This document shows positions 8,819 through 18,382 of a stretch of 64,000 nt of DNA, one piece after another. The stretch covers positions 1-64,000 of the forward strand of contig DATCYW010000030.1 of the NCBI GenBank assembly GCA_036526255.1, read 5' to 3'. Position 1 is the stretch's first letter. Every line of letters begins with the position of its first letter. The translations under genes were made by a program, and so were the position numbers. This DNA comes from Malonomonas sp036526255 (lineage in GTDB: Bacteria; Desulfobacterota; Desulfuromonadia; Desulfuromonadales; Geopsychrobacteraceae). A model generated the notes under the pieces. The model worked only from the letters and a program-made list of their open reading frames with translations, made no database searches and was not told the origin of the DNA.

Positions 8819-9508
8819 TCAACCGAGCTCGGCAAATTCTTCGCGAACAGCAACCATTTGACCGCAGGTCATTTTCCCCTCTGGACAGGGGCCAGAAATA
8901 CAGCCGGGTCCGGCCTTGGCGAACAGGGTCGGGGCGACCGGCTTGACCAGCTTGAGTATCTGTTTGGCCATGGCCTGAATTTCCCACTGGGCGCGGCGAC
9001 AGCAGCGCAGGGAAAAAAAGTGACGCAGCTCGCGACCGTTCATGGTGACGATAATTTTTGTTGTGGCGGCGTTCGGCAGCAGAAACCGAGCGTCTTCAGC
9101 CGGGATATCGGCATCGAGCATCTCGCCATAAAACTGATGGATTTCATCCAGCAGCTGCTGGTAGCGCTGGTTCAACTCCGGCCGGGCGGCGATACTCTCC
9201 GGCGTCACCGCCGAAAAACGCTTTTTGTGCGAAACGTAACGCTGGCTCTGCTGTGAATAGGACGCCAGCCGGTGGCGCACCAGCTGATGCGAACAGGCAC
9301 GACTGATCCCTTCAATGCCGAAGCTGAAGCTGACGTGCTCCAGCACCGAATGATGGCCAAGCGAAAGAATCTTCTCGAGGAACTGCTGCCGGTCGGTGCG
9401 GCTCTTCTCCATCAAGTCGTCGATCGAGGCGTCGGAGTAGCAGAGCCTGGCGGCGGCGGCAACCACCTGTTCGGGGTCGGGAGTATGAATGAGCAATTCG
9501 ACGTGCAT
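8819..9508 (-). CDS. thyX: FAD-dependent thymidylate synthase
   Basis: ThyX makes dTMP from dUMP using methylene-tetrahydrofolate, FAD and NADPH, without producing dihydrofolate. The signature RHRLASYSQQSQRY (RHRxxS motif) is intact, and the C-terminal FFSLRCCRRAQWEI segment contributes the dUMP-binding arginine. The frame is open upstream to 9544, but that extension runs through the rpmE terminator. The ATG at 9508 gives the family-typical N-terminus MHVELLIHTPDPE and a length of 229 residues. The ribosome site is weak. Confidence 0.95.
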   Translation of the reverse strand: MHVELLIHTPDPEQVVAAAARLCYSDASIDDLMEKSRTDRQQFLEKILSLGHHSVLEHVSFSFGIEGISRACSHQLVRHRLASYSQQSQRYVSHKKRFSAVTPESIAARPELNQRYQQLLDEIHQFYGEMLDADIPAEDARFLLPNAATTKIIVTMNGRELRHFFSLRCCRRAQWEIQAMAKQILKLVKPVAPTLFAKAGPGCISGPCPEGKMTCGQMVAVREEFAELG

Positions 9509-9527
9509 AAGGTTCTGGCCCTTAAAC

Positions 9528-9554
9528 GAAAAAAGGCGGCCCACCGGGCCGCCT
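9528..9554 (-). terminator. terminator between rpmE and thyX
   Basis: On the minus strand a nine-base-pair GC stem (AGGCGGCCC arms, 3-base loop) is followed by a U-rich tail. It ends about 18 bases after the rpmE stop and lies just before the thyX start. It should insulate the abundant ribosomal-protein message from the downstream operon, with partial read-through possible. Confidence 0.8.
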
Positions 9555-9571
9555 CATTCTTACCCGAGTTA

Positions 9572-9772
9572 TTACTGGGCGTACTTTTTGCGGAAGCGCT
9601 CAATCCGACCGGCGGTGTCGATCAGCTTCTGCTTGCCGGTGTAGAACGGGTGGCAAGCGGAACAGATTTCAGTGTGGATTTCGCCTTTGAAGGTCGAGCG
9701 GGTCTCAAAAGAGTTGCCGCAATCGCAGCGCACGCTGCTTTCGTCATACTTTGGGTGGATTCCGTCTTTCAT
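9572..9772 (-). CDS. rpmE: 50S ribosomal protein L31, zinc-binding type
   Basis: L31 sits at the bridge between ribosomal subunits. The 66-residue protein has the four zinc ligands Cys16, Cys18, Cys37 and Cys40 (RCDCG and EICSACHPFYTGKQK), so it is the C+ form used in zinc-replete cells. The ATG at 9772 is preceded by AAGGAGAAAAACG. The upstream in-frame ATG has no ribosome site. It is downstream of rho in the same direction, with a 100-base gap. Confidence 0.96.
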   Translation of the reverse strand: MKDGIHPKYDESSVRCDCGNSFETRSTFKGEIHTEICSACHPFYTGKQKLIDTAGRIERFRKKYAQ

Positions 9773-9872
9773 CGTTTTTCTCCTTGGCAACCTGGCGTCG
9801 GTACAGGTTTATAGGTATTGGTGGCAAACAAACCGTTCTAGTATCACTTTTGTCCCGTTCAGGCAAGTCTTT

Positions 9873-11120
<1,248 letters not shown>

Positions 11121-11312
11121 AAAGGGTCTCCAGGTTGCGCCGGTAAGATTGCCGCAGGGACCACATCAGGCCTGCAGAAAAGGGGTATAAAAGAGATGGT
11201 ATCGATATCGAGGTACTCGAAAGTAGACGGGTTAAAGTGCCTGACCTTGTTCAAACCATATTGAGTATTGACGGTTAGCTCGAAAAGGAATCTCTGAATC
11301 TATTGATATATT

Positions 11313-11331
11313 AAGGTTGCATTCCAACCTT
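11313..11331 (-). promoter_or_regulatory. stem-loop in the rho leader
   Basis: A perfect seven-base-pair inverted repeat, AAGGTTG / CAACCTT with a five-base loop, lies about 190 bases upstream of the rho start codon. It has no T-run on either side, so it is not an intrinsic terminator. A role in leader RNA structure or autoregulation is an inference. Confidence 0.4.
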
Positions 11332-11377
11332 GCACTGGCAGGATTTCAGGCAGGTGAAGCGTTTTCCACTACTGCTG

Positions 11378-11406
11378 CTTTTACCCGCTTTCCGCTCCGC
11401 TGTCAA
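11378..11406 (-). promoter_or_regulatory. candidate sigma-70 promoter for rho
   Basis: On the minus strand a perfect TTGACA (11401-11406) is separated by 17 bases from TAAAAG (11378-11383), four of six matches to the -10 consensus. It points towards rho. The position would give a leader of about 250 bases. Confidence 0.4.
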
Positions 11407-11516
11407 CACGAACAGAGAAAAAAACCTCAGAAGTTACTTGCCTATTCCCTGTCCGCCTGCAGCAGATCGATACGTGCGATCAGCCTAAACTGATGTCGAC
11501 CCTGCGAAGTCACGGA

Positions 11517-12293
11517 CTAACGTAAAACATCAAGGAGTCCGGGGCTGATTCCGGAACTGATCCGCCCGAACAGCTCAGCGTACATCTTGGATGCGTTCGG
11601 TGGCCCTTTTTTACCCGGGTCTCCGACAAACATTCGCTCGACACCTGCCAGACTGATATTTTTCACCTGCACCTGATTGGTTCGGTTGTAATAGGCTTCG
11701 TCAAAATCGGCATATTGCAAGGGCAGCGCCTGGTAACTGTCGGCACCGTTCAGCTGCCAGAGGATTTTTCCGTCCCGACCGACCACCGCCGCCGTTGCCA
11801 GCACATCTGTGTAGCTGGTTCGCAACGACTCCATAAGGTTGCGCGATCGTCGATTCTCATCAACCTGAGCACCACTAAACACCACGATCAGCAGAGCATC
11901 AACGACATAGCGCTGCGTCAACTCGGTGATAGTTTCCTGGTTGAAGGCAAAACGGTACGGGCGCCCCTGTGCATCAACCGGCTGTGTCCCGGACAAAAGC
12001 GACATAGTGAGCAGGTCACCGCCATCCGGCAGCCCACGGACGTCAAAATAGCCCTTCTTTTTCTTCAACTGCGCCACCAGCTCTTCGTACTTGCCAACGT
12101 TGGCGCGCGTCAGCAGGTCATAGACCGCTTCCCCCTGCGGGTACGCCAGCGGCGCAGCACGATCAACCAGTAGCGGCAGCACGCCGAGCACCTGCACCTT
12201 GGCCTGATATTCCTGCTTCGACAGTTGAAATTTCCCCGCTCCACACCCACTCAAGACCAACAGTAACAGCCCGAAACTAATAACCCGTACCAT
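11517..12293 (-). CDS. predicted lipoprotein of unknown function
   Basis: The 258-residue protein starts with a short hydrophobic signal and a lipobox, LSGC, with Cys17 as the lipidated residue. The residue after Cys is Gly, so outer-membrane sorting is expected in a Gram-negative cell. The body shows no motif that I recognise. It contains VLGVLPLLVDR near the start, which resembles the first strand of periplasmic proteins that assemble nucleotide- or stress-related lipoprotein complexes, but this is weak. It stands alone between gluQ and rho, all on the minus strand, with about 146 bases of upstream DNA. Confidence 0.75.
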   Translation of the reverse strand: MVRVISFGLLLLVLSGCGAGKFQLSKQEYQAKVQVLGVLPLLVDRAAPLAYPQGEAVYDLLTRANVGKYEELVAQLKKKKGYFDVRGLPDGGDLLTMSLLSGTQPVDAQGRPYRFAFNQETITELTQRYVVDALLIVVFSGAQVDENRRSRNLMESLRTSYTDVLATAAVVGRDGKILWQLNGADSYQALPLQYADFDEAYYNRTNQVQVKNISLAGVERMFVGDPGKKGPPNASKMYAELFGRISSGISPGLLDVLR

Positions 12294-12439
12294 AGAAAGA
12301 TCCTCCGCCTAGTTCAACTTTGAAAAGCGACGTTACGCAAGTGAGAATAACAGAACAACAATGTAAGGTAGCTTGGCAAACAATAGCATAACAAAGAAAA
12401 GGTCAATAACTGGTCATTAACCGAGAGCACCGCAAGGAG

Positions 12440-13378
12440 TCAAAATGACGGGGCAGACTGGGGACTCGTCGAGATATTTGCCACTGAGAAGTGCAACCTA
12501 GCCCAGTCAAGCTGCTGCCTGGACGGAGCCTGCCGCAGCACTTCAGGGATCGGCTGACCGAGAAAACGTAGAGCGTGCCAAATGGCCAGCGAACCATTTC
12601 GTGCCGTGACGACGCCGCAGCTGCCGTGCCGCTTGCTCAGCTTCTGCTGATCGGCGCCGAGCGCCAGCGGTAAGTGGTAATATTCGGGCTGCGACTCTTG
12701 AAGGCACTGATAAAGATAGATCTGACGCGGTGTTGAGGTTAGCAGATCAGCACCACGCACCACCTGCGTCACGCCACTGTCGATATCATCAGCCACCACT
12801 GCCAGTTGATAAGCGAACAGCCCGTCGGCCCGACGCAACACAAAATCACCGACCTCAAGTGGCAGCGACTGCTGCTGTAATCCGAAAACCTGATCACAAT
12901 AGACGATCCTGCGGTCCGCTACTCGCAACCGGACCGCCCGCTCAGCCCGAGTACCGACCGGCCCCTGCCGGCAAAGTCCGGGGTAAATCGGCCCCTCTTC
13001 ACCAGGATGCGGGGCGCTGAGCAGGATCTCCCGCCGCGAGCAGCTGCAATCGAACACCAGTTGCTGGTCACGCAACTGCTGCAGAACCTGACGATAATAA
13101 TCGCTGCGCCGGCTCTGATAAATGACCTCGCTGTCCCACTCAAAACCTAGCTGCTCCAGCAGCCGGATCATCTCGTCTGCCGCACCGGGAACCACGCGGG
13201 GCGGATCAAGGTCCTCAATCCGCAGCAGCCATTGTCCGCCGTTATTACGCGCCAGCAGATAACTACCAAGCGCCGCGACCAATGAACCGAAATGCAGCGG
13301 CCCGGTCGGACTAGGGGCAAAACGACCGGTGACCGCCCCCCCCAGCTGTCTGTTGTTTGATATCGTCAAGAGTTCCAC
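12440..13378 (-). CDS. gluQ: glutamyl-queuosine tRNA(Asp) synthetase
   Basis: GluQRS activates glutamate without tRNA and attaches it to queuosine-34 of tRNA(Asp). It is a truncated paralogue of glutamyl-tRNA synthetase with no anticodon-binding domain, matching the 312 residues seen here. The class I signatures are FAPSPTGPLHFGSL (HIGH-like) and QQKLSKRHG (KMSKS-like). Zinc ligands appear in FDCSCSRRE and the later YPGLC. Its presence implies that the cell makes or salvages queuosine. Confidence 0.93.
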   Translation of the reverse strand: MELLTISNNRQLGGAVTGRFAPSPTGPLHFGSLVAALGSYLLARNNGGQWLLRIEDLDPPRVVPGAADEMIRLLEQLGFEWDSEVIYQSRRSDYYRQVLQQLRDQQLVFDCSCSRREILLSAPHPGEEGPIYPGLCRQGPVGTRAERAVRLRVADRRIVYCDQVFGLQQQSLPLEVGDFVLRRADGLFAYQLAVVADDIDSGVTQVVRGADLLTSTPRQIYLYQCLQESQPEYYHLPLALGADQQKLSKRHGSCGVVTARNGSLAIWHALRFLGQPIPEVLRQAPSRQQLDWARLHFSVANISTSPQSAPSF

Positions 13379-13461
13379 CCTTAGAAGTTCGGATAAATGA
13401 TGCGTTCAGGCAGCGACACTGTCAAGTCGGAAGAAATCTCAAAAGCCGGCCAAGCGGAGCA

Positions 13462-13490
13462 TTGACTTCAACTTCGCTTCCGTGTATTCC
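13462..13490 (+). promoter_or_regulatory. candidate promoter of the Rrf2 gene
   Basis: TTGACT (13462-13467), a 17-base spacer and TATTCC (13485-13490) form a plausible sigma-70 promoter 34 bases before the GTG start. Rrf2 regulators often repress their own promoter, but no clear dyad is visible here. Confidence 0.5.
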
Positions 13491-13523
13491 TTACTGGGGG
13501 AGTTAGCATTATGGAGGTTTTAA

Positions 13524-13958
13524 GTGGTCATTACCCGCGCAACTGAGTATGCAATACGTACGGTGGTTTATCTGGCGCAGCAGCCGCAGGGCGACATCGT
13601 CCTGAAAAAAGACATTTGCCGCACCCAGGATGTGACCCCGGCGTTTTTGACAAAAATCCTGCAACCGCTGATCAAGGTCGGAATCGTCAGCTCACAACGT
13701 GGCGTCGGTGGCGGTTTCCTGCTGGCAAAAGACCCGACTGAAATCACCCTGCTGGATATTTTGCAGGCGGAAGAAGGCCCCTTGAGCCTGAATCATTGCC
13801 TGGTGGAAAATGAGACCTGCCTGCGTGAGAACCATTGTGCGGCGCACGAAGTCTGGAACGAAACCCAGGGGAAGATGGTCGAGGTGCTGAAGGGCCACAG
13901 CATCGCCCAGCTGGTCAGTCGTGAAAAAGAGAAGTTAGCGCAGGCAAGCAGCGAGTAA
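13524..13958 (+). CDS. Rrf2-family Fe-S cluster transcription regulator
   Basis: The 144-residue protein has the Rrf2 winged helix (residues 1-80, with the EYAIRTVVYLA start and the wing RGVGGGFLLAKDP). Three cysteines, Cys92, Cys99 and Cys105 (HCLVENETCLRENHC), fit a cluster-binding loop of the IscR/NsrR/RsrR type, with spacing C-x6-C-x5-C. The start is GTG, with GGAGGT five bases upstream. No isc, suf or nitrosative-stress genes are adjacent, so the regulon and signal cannot be named. Confidence 0.9.
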   Translation: MVITRATEYAIRTVVYLAQQPQGDIVLKKDICRTQDVTPAFLTKILQPLIKVGIVSSQRGVGGGFLLAKDPTEITLLDILQAEEGPLSLNHCLVENETCLRENHCAAHEVWNETQGKMVEVLKGHSIAQLVSREKEKLAQASSE

Positions 13959-13978
13959 TTCTTACTTACAAGAATTGT

Positions 13979-14016
13979 AAAACGGGGCGTCGAAGTGATT
14001 CGACGCCCCGTTTTTT
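13979..14016 (+). terminator. terminator after the Rrf2 gene
   Basis: A 14-base-pair stem with arms AACGGGGCGTCGAA / TTCGACGCCCCGTT and a GTGA loop is followed by TTTT. It is a strong intrinsic terminator 20 bases after the stop codon. It also lies beyond the end of the convergent amt gene. Confidence 0.9.
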
Positions 14017-14158
14017 GTTCAAAAAATACCCTGGGGACCAGGAGGGATAAGGTCGCCAGGGTAAAGCAGGAAGCTGCCACGGCCTCCTGTAAACGTTTGA
14101 ACTTTCACCCCAGTTTATCCAGCGGTCAAGAAAGGTCAAACGGCAAAACCAATTAATT

Positions 14159-15373
14159 TCACCTAACCGAATCTTCCGGATAAGCATTGATGTTATGGAC
14201 GCTCAAGTCAGCACCGGCGAACTCCTGCTCCTCATCCAGCCTGAAGCCACAGACCTTGTCGATCAGCTTGTAAACGACGAAAGCCGTGACCAGCGCGTAA
14301 CCAACCGCAAGCAGACTGCCGACGAATTGCGACAGGAACGAAACACCACCCAGACCGCCGAAAGTTGTCGAACCGAAGATCCCTGCGGCAATCCCCCCCC
14401 AGGTACCGACGACCCCATGCAGCGGCCAGACGCCGAGTACATCGTCAATCTTTAGCCTTTCCTGCTCGATCTGAAAACCGTAAACAAAAACAAGCGAGCC
14501 AAGTCCGCCGACAAAAAAGGCACCGATCGGATGCACCAGGTCGGAACCGGCACAGATGGCAATCAGACCGGCCAAGGCGCCGTTGTGGACAAAACCGGGG
14601 TCATTCTTGCTGGCAACCAGCGCGAACAGCACTCCGCCAACCATGGCCATGAGAGAATTGACCGCCACTAGGCCGGAGATTGCGCCCAGCGATTGCGCGC
14701 TCATGACGTTGAAACCGAACCAGCCGACCGCCAGAATCCAGCTGCCCAGTGCCAGAAAGGGGATATTACTGATCGGGATGGCCTGACTGCGGCCACGCAC
14801 GAAACGCCCCATCCGCGGACCAAGCACCAGCACCGCCGGCAAAGCCAGCCAGCCGCCAATAGAGTGGACGACGACGCTGCCGGCGAAATCATGAAAAGGT
14901 GCGCCGAAGGTCGATTCGAAGAAACTCTGCAATCCGGCGCTGTTCTGCCCCCAGATAATGGACTCGAAGATCGGATAGGAGACACCGGCAAAAATGGCAC
15001 CGGCAACCACCTGTGGCCAGAATTTTGCCCGCTCAGCAATCCCACCGGAAATAATTGCCGGAATACAGGCAGCAAAGCAGAGCAGAAAAAAGAAGCGAAC
15101 CAGTTCGAAGCCCTGATTGTTACCGAGCAGTTCGGAGGCCGGCAGCATGAAATGAATACCGTAGGCAATCGGGTAGCCGATCAAGAAGTAGACAACGGTC
15201 GAAACCGACCAGTCAGAGAGAATCTTGACGAACGCGTTGACCTGACTTTTTTTACGGACCGTTCCTACTTCCAAAAAGGCGAACCCGGCGTGCATGGCAA
15301 AGACCATGACCGCACCGAGTAACAAGAACAGCACATCACCACCGCGATGCAGAGTCGCTAATGATTCTTCCAT
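14159..15373 (-). CDS. amt: ammonium transporter, Amt/MEP/Rh family
   Basis: This inner-membrane channel takes up ammonium. The 404-residue protein has about eleven membrane segments. The twin pore histidines fall in FHDFAGSVVVHSIGG and in WPLHGVVGTWGG. The frame is open to 15499, but the ATG at 15373 is preceded by GAGGAGG and begins just before the first membrane helix. The usual partner GlnK/GlnB is not adjacent. I looked for a sigma-54 promoter upstream and found none. Confidence 0.93.
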   Translation of the reverse strand: MEESLATLHRGGDVLFLLLGAVMVFAMHAGFAFLEVGTVRKKSQVNAFVKILSDWSVSTVVYFLIGYPIAYGIHFMLPASELLGNNQGFELVRFFFLLCFAACIPAIISGGIAERAKFWPQVVAGAIFAGVSYPIFESIIWGQNSAGLQSFFESTFGAPFHDFAGSVVVHSIGGWLALPAVLVLGPRMGRFVRGRSQAIPISNIPFLALGSWILAVGWFGFNVMSAQSLGAISGLVAVNSLMAMVGGVLFALVASKNDPGFVHNGALAGLIAICAGSDLVHPIGAFFVGGLGSLVFVYGFQIEQERLKIDDVLGVWPLHGVVGTWGGIAAGIFGSTTFGGLGGVSFLSQFVGSLLAVGYALVTAFVVYKLIDKVCGFRLDEEQEFAGADLSVHNINAYPEDSVR

Positions 15374-15693
15374 CTGAGTAAGACCTCCTCGTCTTTCGTC
15401 CGTTGCGCCAACCCCGTCGTTAGCCAGGGGTGTCTTTTCAATAGCCGTGCCGATTGCGACAAGCCACTGAAACTGGTGAATAACCGTGAACGACGACAAG
15501 ACAATGCCTAACTTTTAAGCAGGACTGCCTGTTTTTTACCCAAAGCTCTTTAGCCTCTGAAAAAAAACTAAAAAAGCGCGTCGGGTGACGGAACCCTTGC
15601 TTGCATGTTTGCAATGAAAATTATACAATTCAAAGATTCCAATTTTCTAACAATTCTATACGCTCATTGTCCTGCTGCCGCTAAGGGTACCCA
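15374..15693. other. intergenic region between divergent amt and chemoreceptor genes
   Basis: This 320-base divergent spacer has no supported gene or RNA. It is AT-rich near 15600-15660. TTGCAT (15601) with TATACA (15622) is a possible plus-strand promoter, but the 15-base spacing is poor. No -24/-12 element is visible for amt. Confidence 0.4.
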
Positions 15694-18105
15694 ATGTCAA
15701 ATACACTCAGCATCCGCTGGAAGATTCTGGTCAGCCTTCTGGCCCTGGCCATTATCCCAATGCTCCTGCTCACTTATCTGTTTTCCAACATGGCCAACGA
15801 ACAGGTTGACAGCCAGATAGAACTGCTGGCCGACCAATCGGGCCGCTTCGTCATGCAGGCGGCTTCTGACAGTGAAGATCAGCTGCTGGAAGCTATCGAA
15901 CTGATGAGCAAGAACAATGAACTGCTCAAGGCGGTTTCCTCCAGCGAGACCACCGGGGACTTCTCGCAGTTGCATGAGATCCTGCAAAGATATCAAATCC
16001 AGTTTCGCTTTGATGTTATTGAACTGACGCACAGCAACGGCCACCGCCATCGATTGACAGGCACACATGAGGGCGGGACAGCCAGGGAAGTGTCTAGAGG
16101 CGATCAACCGACCGCTGAAGTTCTGAGTGTCACAAACACAAGCATGGTCATCAAGGATGGGCAAGTCCGCATTCTCAGCACAACGCCGCTCAAAGTTGAT
16201 AACAACATCATCGCCAATTTAAGCGCATACCAGGTTCTCGGTGACAAACTGGCCAACCATTATGAAGAGATGATTGATGCAGATATCGGTCTGCATGACG
16301 GAAAAAACATTCTGGCCAGCAGCAGCGACGAACTGAAAAATCTCTCGTTGCAGAACATGCTCGATGAGGACTTTGTGGTCGCTAAACTGCATAACCGCTC
16401 ACACGTTCTCTACAACTATCCGCTGAACCACAAAAGCGCTGGCTTTGTCATCGCCATCGACCGCTCCTATATCGAGGCAGCAACCAGATCGATGCAGCGC
16501 ACGCTGCTGATGGTCGCTGCCGGAGTCACCTTCGTCGCGTTTTTTTTCGGCATGCTGATCGCCGGCGGGATTGCCAAACCACTCCTCTCAGTAGTCCGTA
16601 ATCTGCAGGAAATCTCCGAAGGGGAAGCCGATCTGACCCAGACCCTCAAGGTCACAAGTCACGACGAAGTCGGCTTGCTGGCGACCAGCTTCAACACCTT
16701 CATCGACCGACTGCGCGAGATGGTGCTGCGCACCAGAGAAACGGCCAGCAGCCTCTCCAGCGCAACCAGCTCAATCCGCAGCAAGGTTTCCGAGGTCAGC
16801 AGCAGCGCCATCGAACAGACCAACGCACTGGAAAAATCTCATCGCGGGATCACTGAAATCGGCAACACCACCGGGGAGATTGCCGATAACGTCTCCAACC
16901 TGGTCGCCTCGGTGCAGCAGAGCGCGGCGGCGACCCACGAACTAGAATCGACCACTATCAGCATTTCGGGACAGATGGAAAACCTGTTCGGCATCATCAG
17001 CGACATCTCCAGCTCGATCTATCAGCTCTCCTCTTCCAACGAGCAGATTGACGGCAACATCATTGAACTCTCCAACAGCGCCCGCGAAACGTCCACTTCG
17101 GCGGAGCACATGGAGCAGGCGACCAACAACATCGAAGCGAGCGCCAACCAGACCAGTCAGCTGGCGCAGCAAGCCGCCAGTCAGGCGCTGGAAGGAAAAG
17201 CCGCGGTGCAGGATACGATTCGCGGCATCAGCGGCCTGCAGCAACTGATCGAACAGGCGCACCTGACCATCCAGGAACTGGGACAACGCTCAGACGCCAT
17301 CGGCAGCATCATCAACGTCATTGCCGAGGTCGCCGACCAGACCAACCTGCTGGCGCTGAACGCCGCGATTATCGCCGCACAGGCTGGCGAACACGGGCAG
17401 GGGTTTGCAGTCGTTGCTGACGAGATCCGCAACCTTGCCGAACGCACCTCGGTATCGACCAAAGAGATCGCCGAAATCATCGAGAACCTGCAACAGGGCA
17501 CTCAGGCCGCGGTCACGACCATCGAGGCCGGCAGTGTCCGTGCCCAGCAGGAGGTGGCCCGCTCGCACGCTGCGGGTGAAGCCCTGGCAAAACTGCATGA
17601 AAGCTCGATCGTCTCCACCGAGCAGATCACCAGCATCGCCCAGCAGACCAAGACGCAGTCGATCGAAAACCGAAAAATCACCCAGGCGGTTCTCGGCATC
17701 ACCAAGATGCTTGAGCAGATCGCTCTTTCGATCAGCCAGCAGACCGCCAGCACCCGCAACCTGTCCAGCGCCGCCGAGTCGATGAAACACATCGCCGGCC
17801 GCGTCAAAAACAGCACCGCAGAGCAGAGCCGCGGCAGTCAGCAGATCGCCCAGAGCATCGAACATATCCAGCAGATGATCGAACTGATCGACAGCGCCAC
17901 CCGCGAACTGAATCATCGCAGCAACGAAGTTGTCCAGTCGGTCACCATGGTCCGGCAGATTGCCGAAGACAACGCTGAGCGCGCGGCCGACATGGATGCC
18001 GTCTTTGCCGACCTGTCAGATCAGGCGCAGGAACTCTACAACGGCATGGGCGATTTCAAGATTGATGTCGTTACAGAGACAGCAGAAGAGGCGATTGACA
18101 AATAA
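15694..18105 (+). CDS. methyl-accepting chemotaxis protein
   Basis: The 803-residue transducer has a first membrane segment at 12-30, a periplasmic sensing domain (about 31-268), a second membrane segment at 270-292, a HAMP linker (about 290-345) and a long cytoplasmic signalling coiled coil. The hairpin tip near residues 546-585 reads DQTNLLALNAAI-IAAQAGEHGQGFAVVADE. The Glu and Arg of the classic AAIEAARAGE tip are Ile and Gln here. No C-terminal CheR-tethering pentapeptide is seen. No che genes are nearby. The ligand cannot be named from sequence. Confidence 0.93.
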   Translation: MSNTLSIRWKILVSLLALAIIPMLLLTYLFSNMANEQVDSQIELLADQSGRFVMQAASDSEDQLLEAIELMSKNNELLKAVSSSETTGDFSQLHEILQRYQIQFRFDVIELTHSNGHRHRLTGTHEGGTAREVSRGDQPTAEVLSVTNTSMVIKDGQVRILSTTPLKVDNNIIANLSAYQVLGDKLANHYEEMIDADIGLHDGKNILASSSDELKNLSLQNMLDEDFVVAKLHNRSHVLYNYPLNHKSAGFVIAIDRSYIEAATRSMQRTLLMVAAGVTFVAFFFGMLIAGGIAKPLLSVVRNLQEISEGEADLTQTLKVTSHDEVGLLATSFNTFIDRLREMVLRTRETASSLSSATSSIRSKVSEVSSSAIEQTNALEKSHRGITEIGNTTGEIADNVSNLVASVQQSAAATHELESTTISISGQMENLFGIISDISSSIYQLSSSNEQIDGNIIELSNSARETSTSAEHMEQATNNIEASANQTSQLAQQAASQALEGKAAVQDTIRGISGLQQLIEQAHLTIQELGQRSDAIGSIINVIAEVADQTNLLALNAAIIAAQAGEHGQGFAVVADEIRNLAERTSVSTKEIAEIIENLQQGTQAAVTTIEAGSVRAQQEVARSHAAGEALAKLHESSIVSTEQITSIAQQTKTQSIENRKITQAVLGITKMLEQIALSISQQTASTRNLSSAAESMKHIAGRVKNSTAEQSRGSQQIAQSIEHIQQMIELIDSATRELNHRSNEVVQSVTMVRQIAEDNAERAADMDAVFADLSDQAQELYNGMGDFKIDVVTETAEEAIDK

Positions 18106-18124
18106 AGAACGGATAGGCTAATGT
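18095..18124 (+). promoter_or_regulatory. candidate promoter for the riboswitch-metX unit
   Basis: A perfect TTGACA (18095-18100) inside the last codons of the chemoreceptor gene is followed after 17-18 bases by CTAATG/TAATGT. Initiation near 18131 would start the transcript just before the riboswitch aptamer. Confidence 0.45.
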
Positions 18125-18143
18125 CAGCCGCACGTTAAAAAAC

Positions 18144-18281
18144 GTCTTTATCCAGAGTGGTGGAGGGAGAAGGCCCTGCGAAGCCACGGCAACCGGTCAA
18201 CTGAGGGAACAATCAGTTGGCACCCGGTGCCAATTCCTGCCCTGCCGAACCGATCATCGGTTACGGGGGACAGATGGGGAC
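18144..18281 (+). promoter_or_regulatory. SAM-I (S-box) riboswitch aptamer
   Basis: The sequence carries the S-box core AGAGTGGTGGAGGGA, then AAGGCCCTGCGAAGCC, then ACGGCAACCGG, and later GGTGCCAATTCC. The outer helix P1 pairs GTCTTTATC (18144-18152) with GATGGGGAC (18273-18281), using several G-U pairs. In this class, SAM binding favours the downstream terminator and shuts off methionine genes. Its position just before metX fits perfectly. Confidence 0.93.
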
Positions 18282-18315
18282 GGAGCCTGAGATACCATTT
18301 TCGTCACGTATCCCC

Positions 18316-18354
18316 AAGGCCCCTTCCCATCTTCCGGGAAGGGGCCTTTTTTAT
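18316..18354 (+). terminator. riboswitch-controlled terminator before metX
   Basis: A 13-base-pair stem (AAGGCCCCTTCCC / GGGAAGGGGCCTT, seven-base loop) is followed by a T-rich tail. It lies 35 bases downstream of the aptamer and 29 bases before the metX start, as expected for the expression platform of a transcriptional OFF switch. Confidence 0.92.
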
Positions 18355-18382
18355 TTTCCGTTGACGATGACAGGGGATTCGC

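Larger units (their letters stand above)
11121..11516. other. rho upstream leader and promoter region
   Basis: This 396-base stretch lies between rho and the lipoprotein gene, both on the minus strand, and contains no credible gene. It holds a candidate rho promoter (11378-11406) and, if that promoter is right, an RNA leader of about 250 bases containing a clear stem-loop (11313-11331). Rho genes are often autoregulated by early termination in such leaders. Confidence 0.5.

Noticed and set aside
9509..9544. Upstream extension of thyX to an ATG at 9544
   Set aside because: It would run through the rpmE terminator and add residues not found in ThyX proteins.
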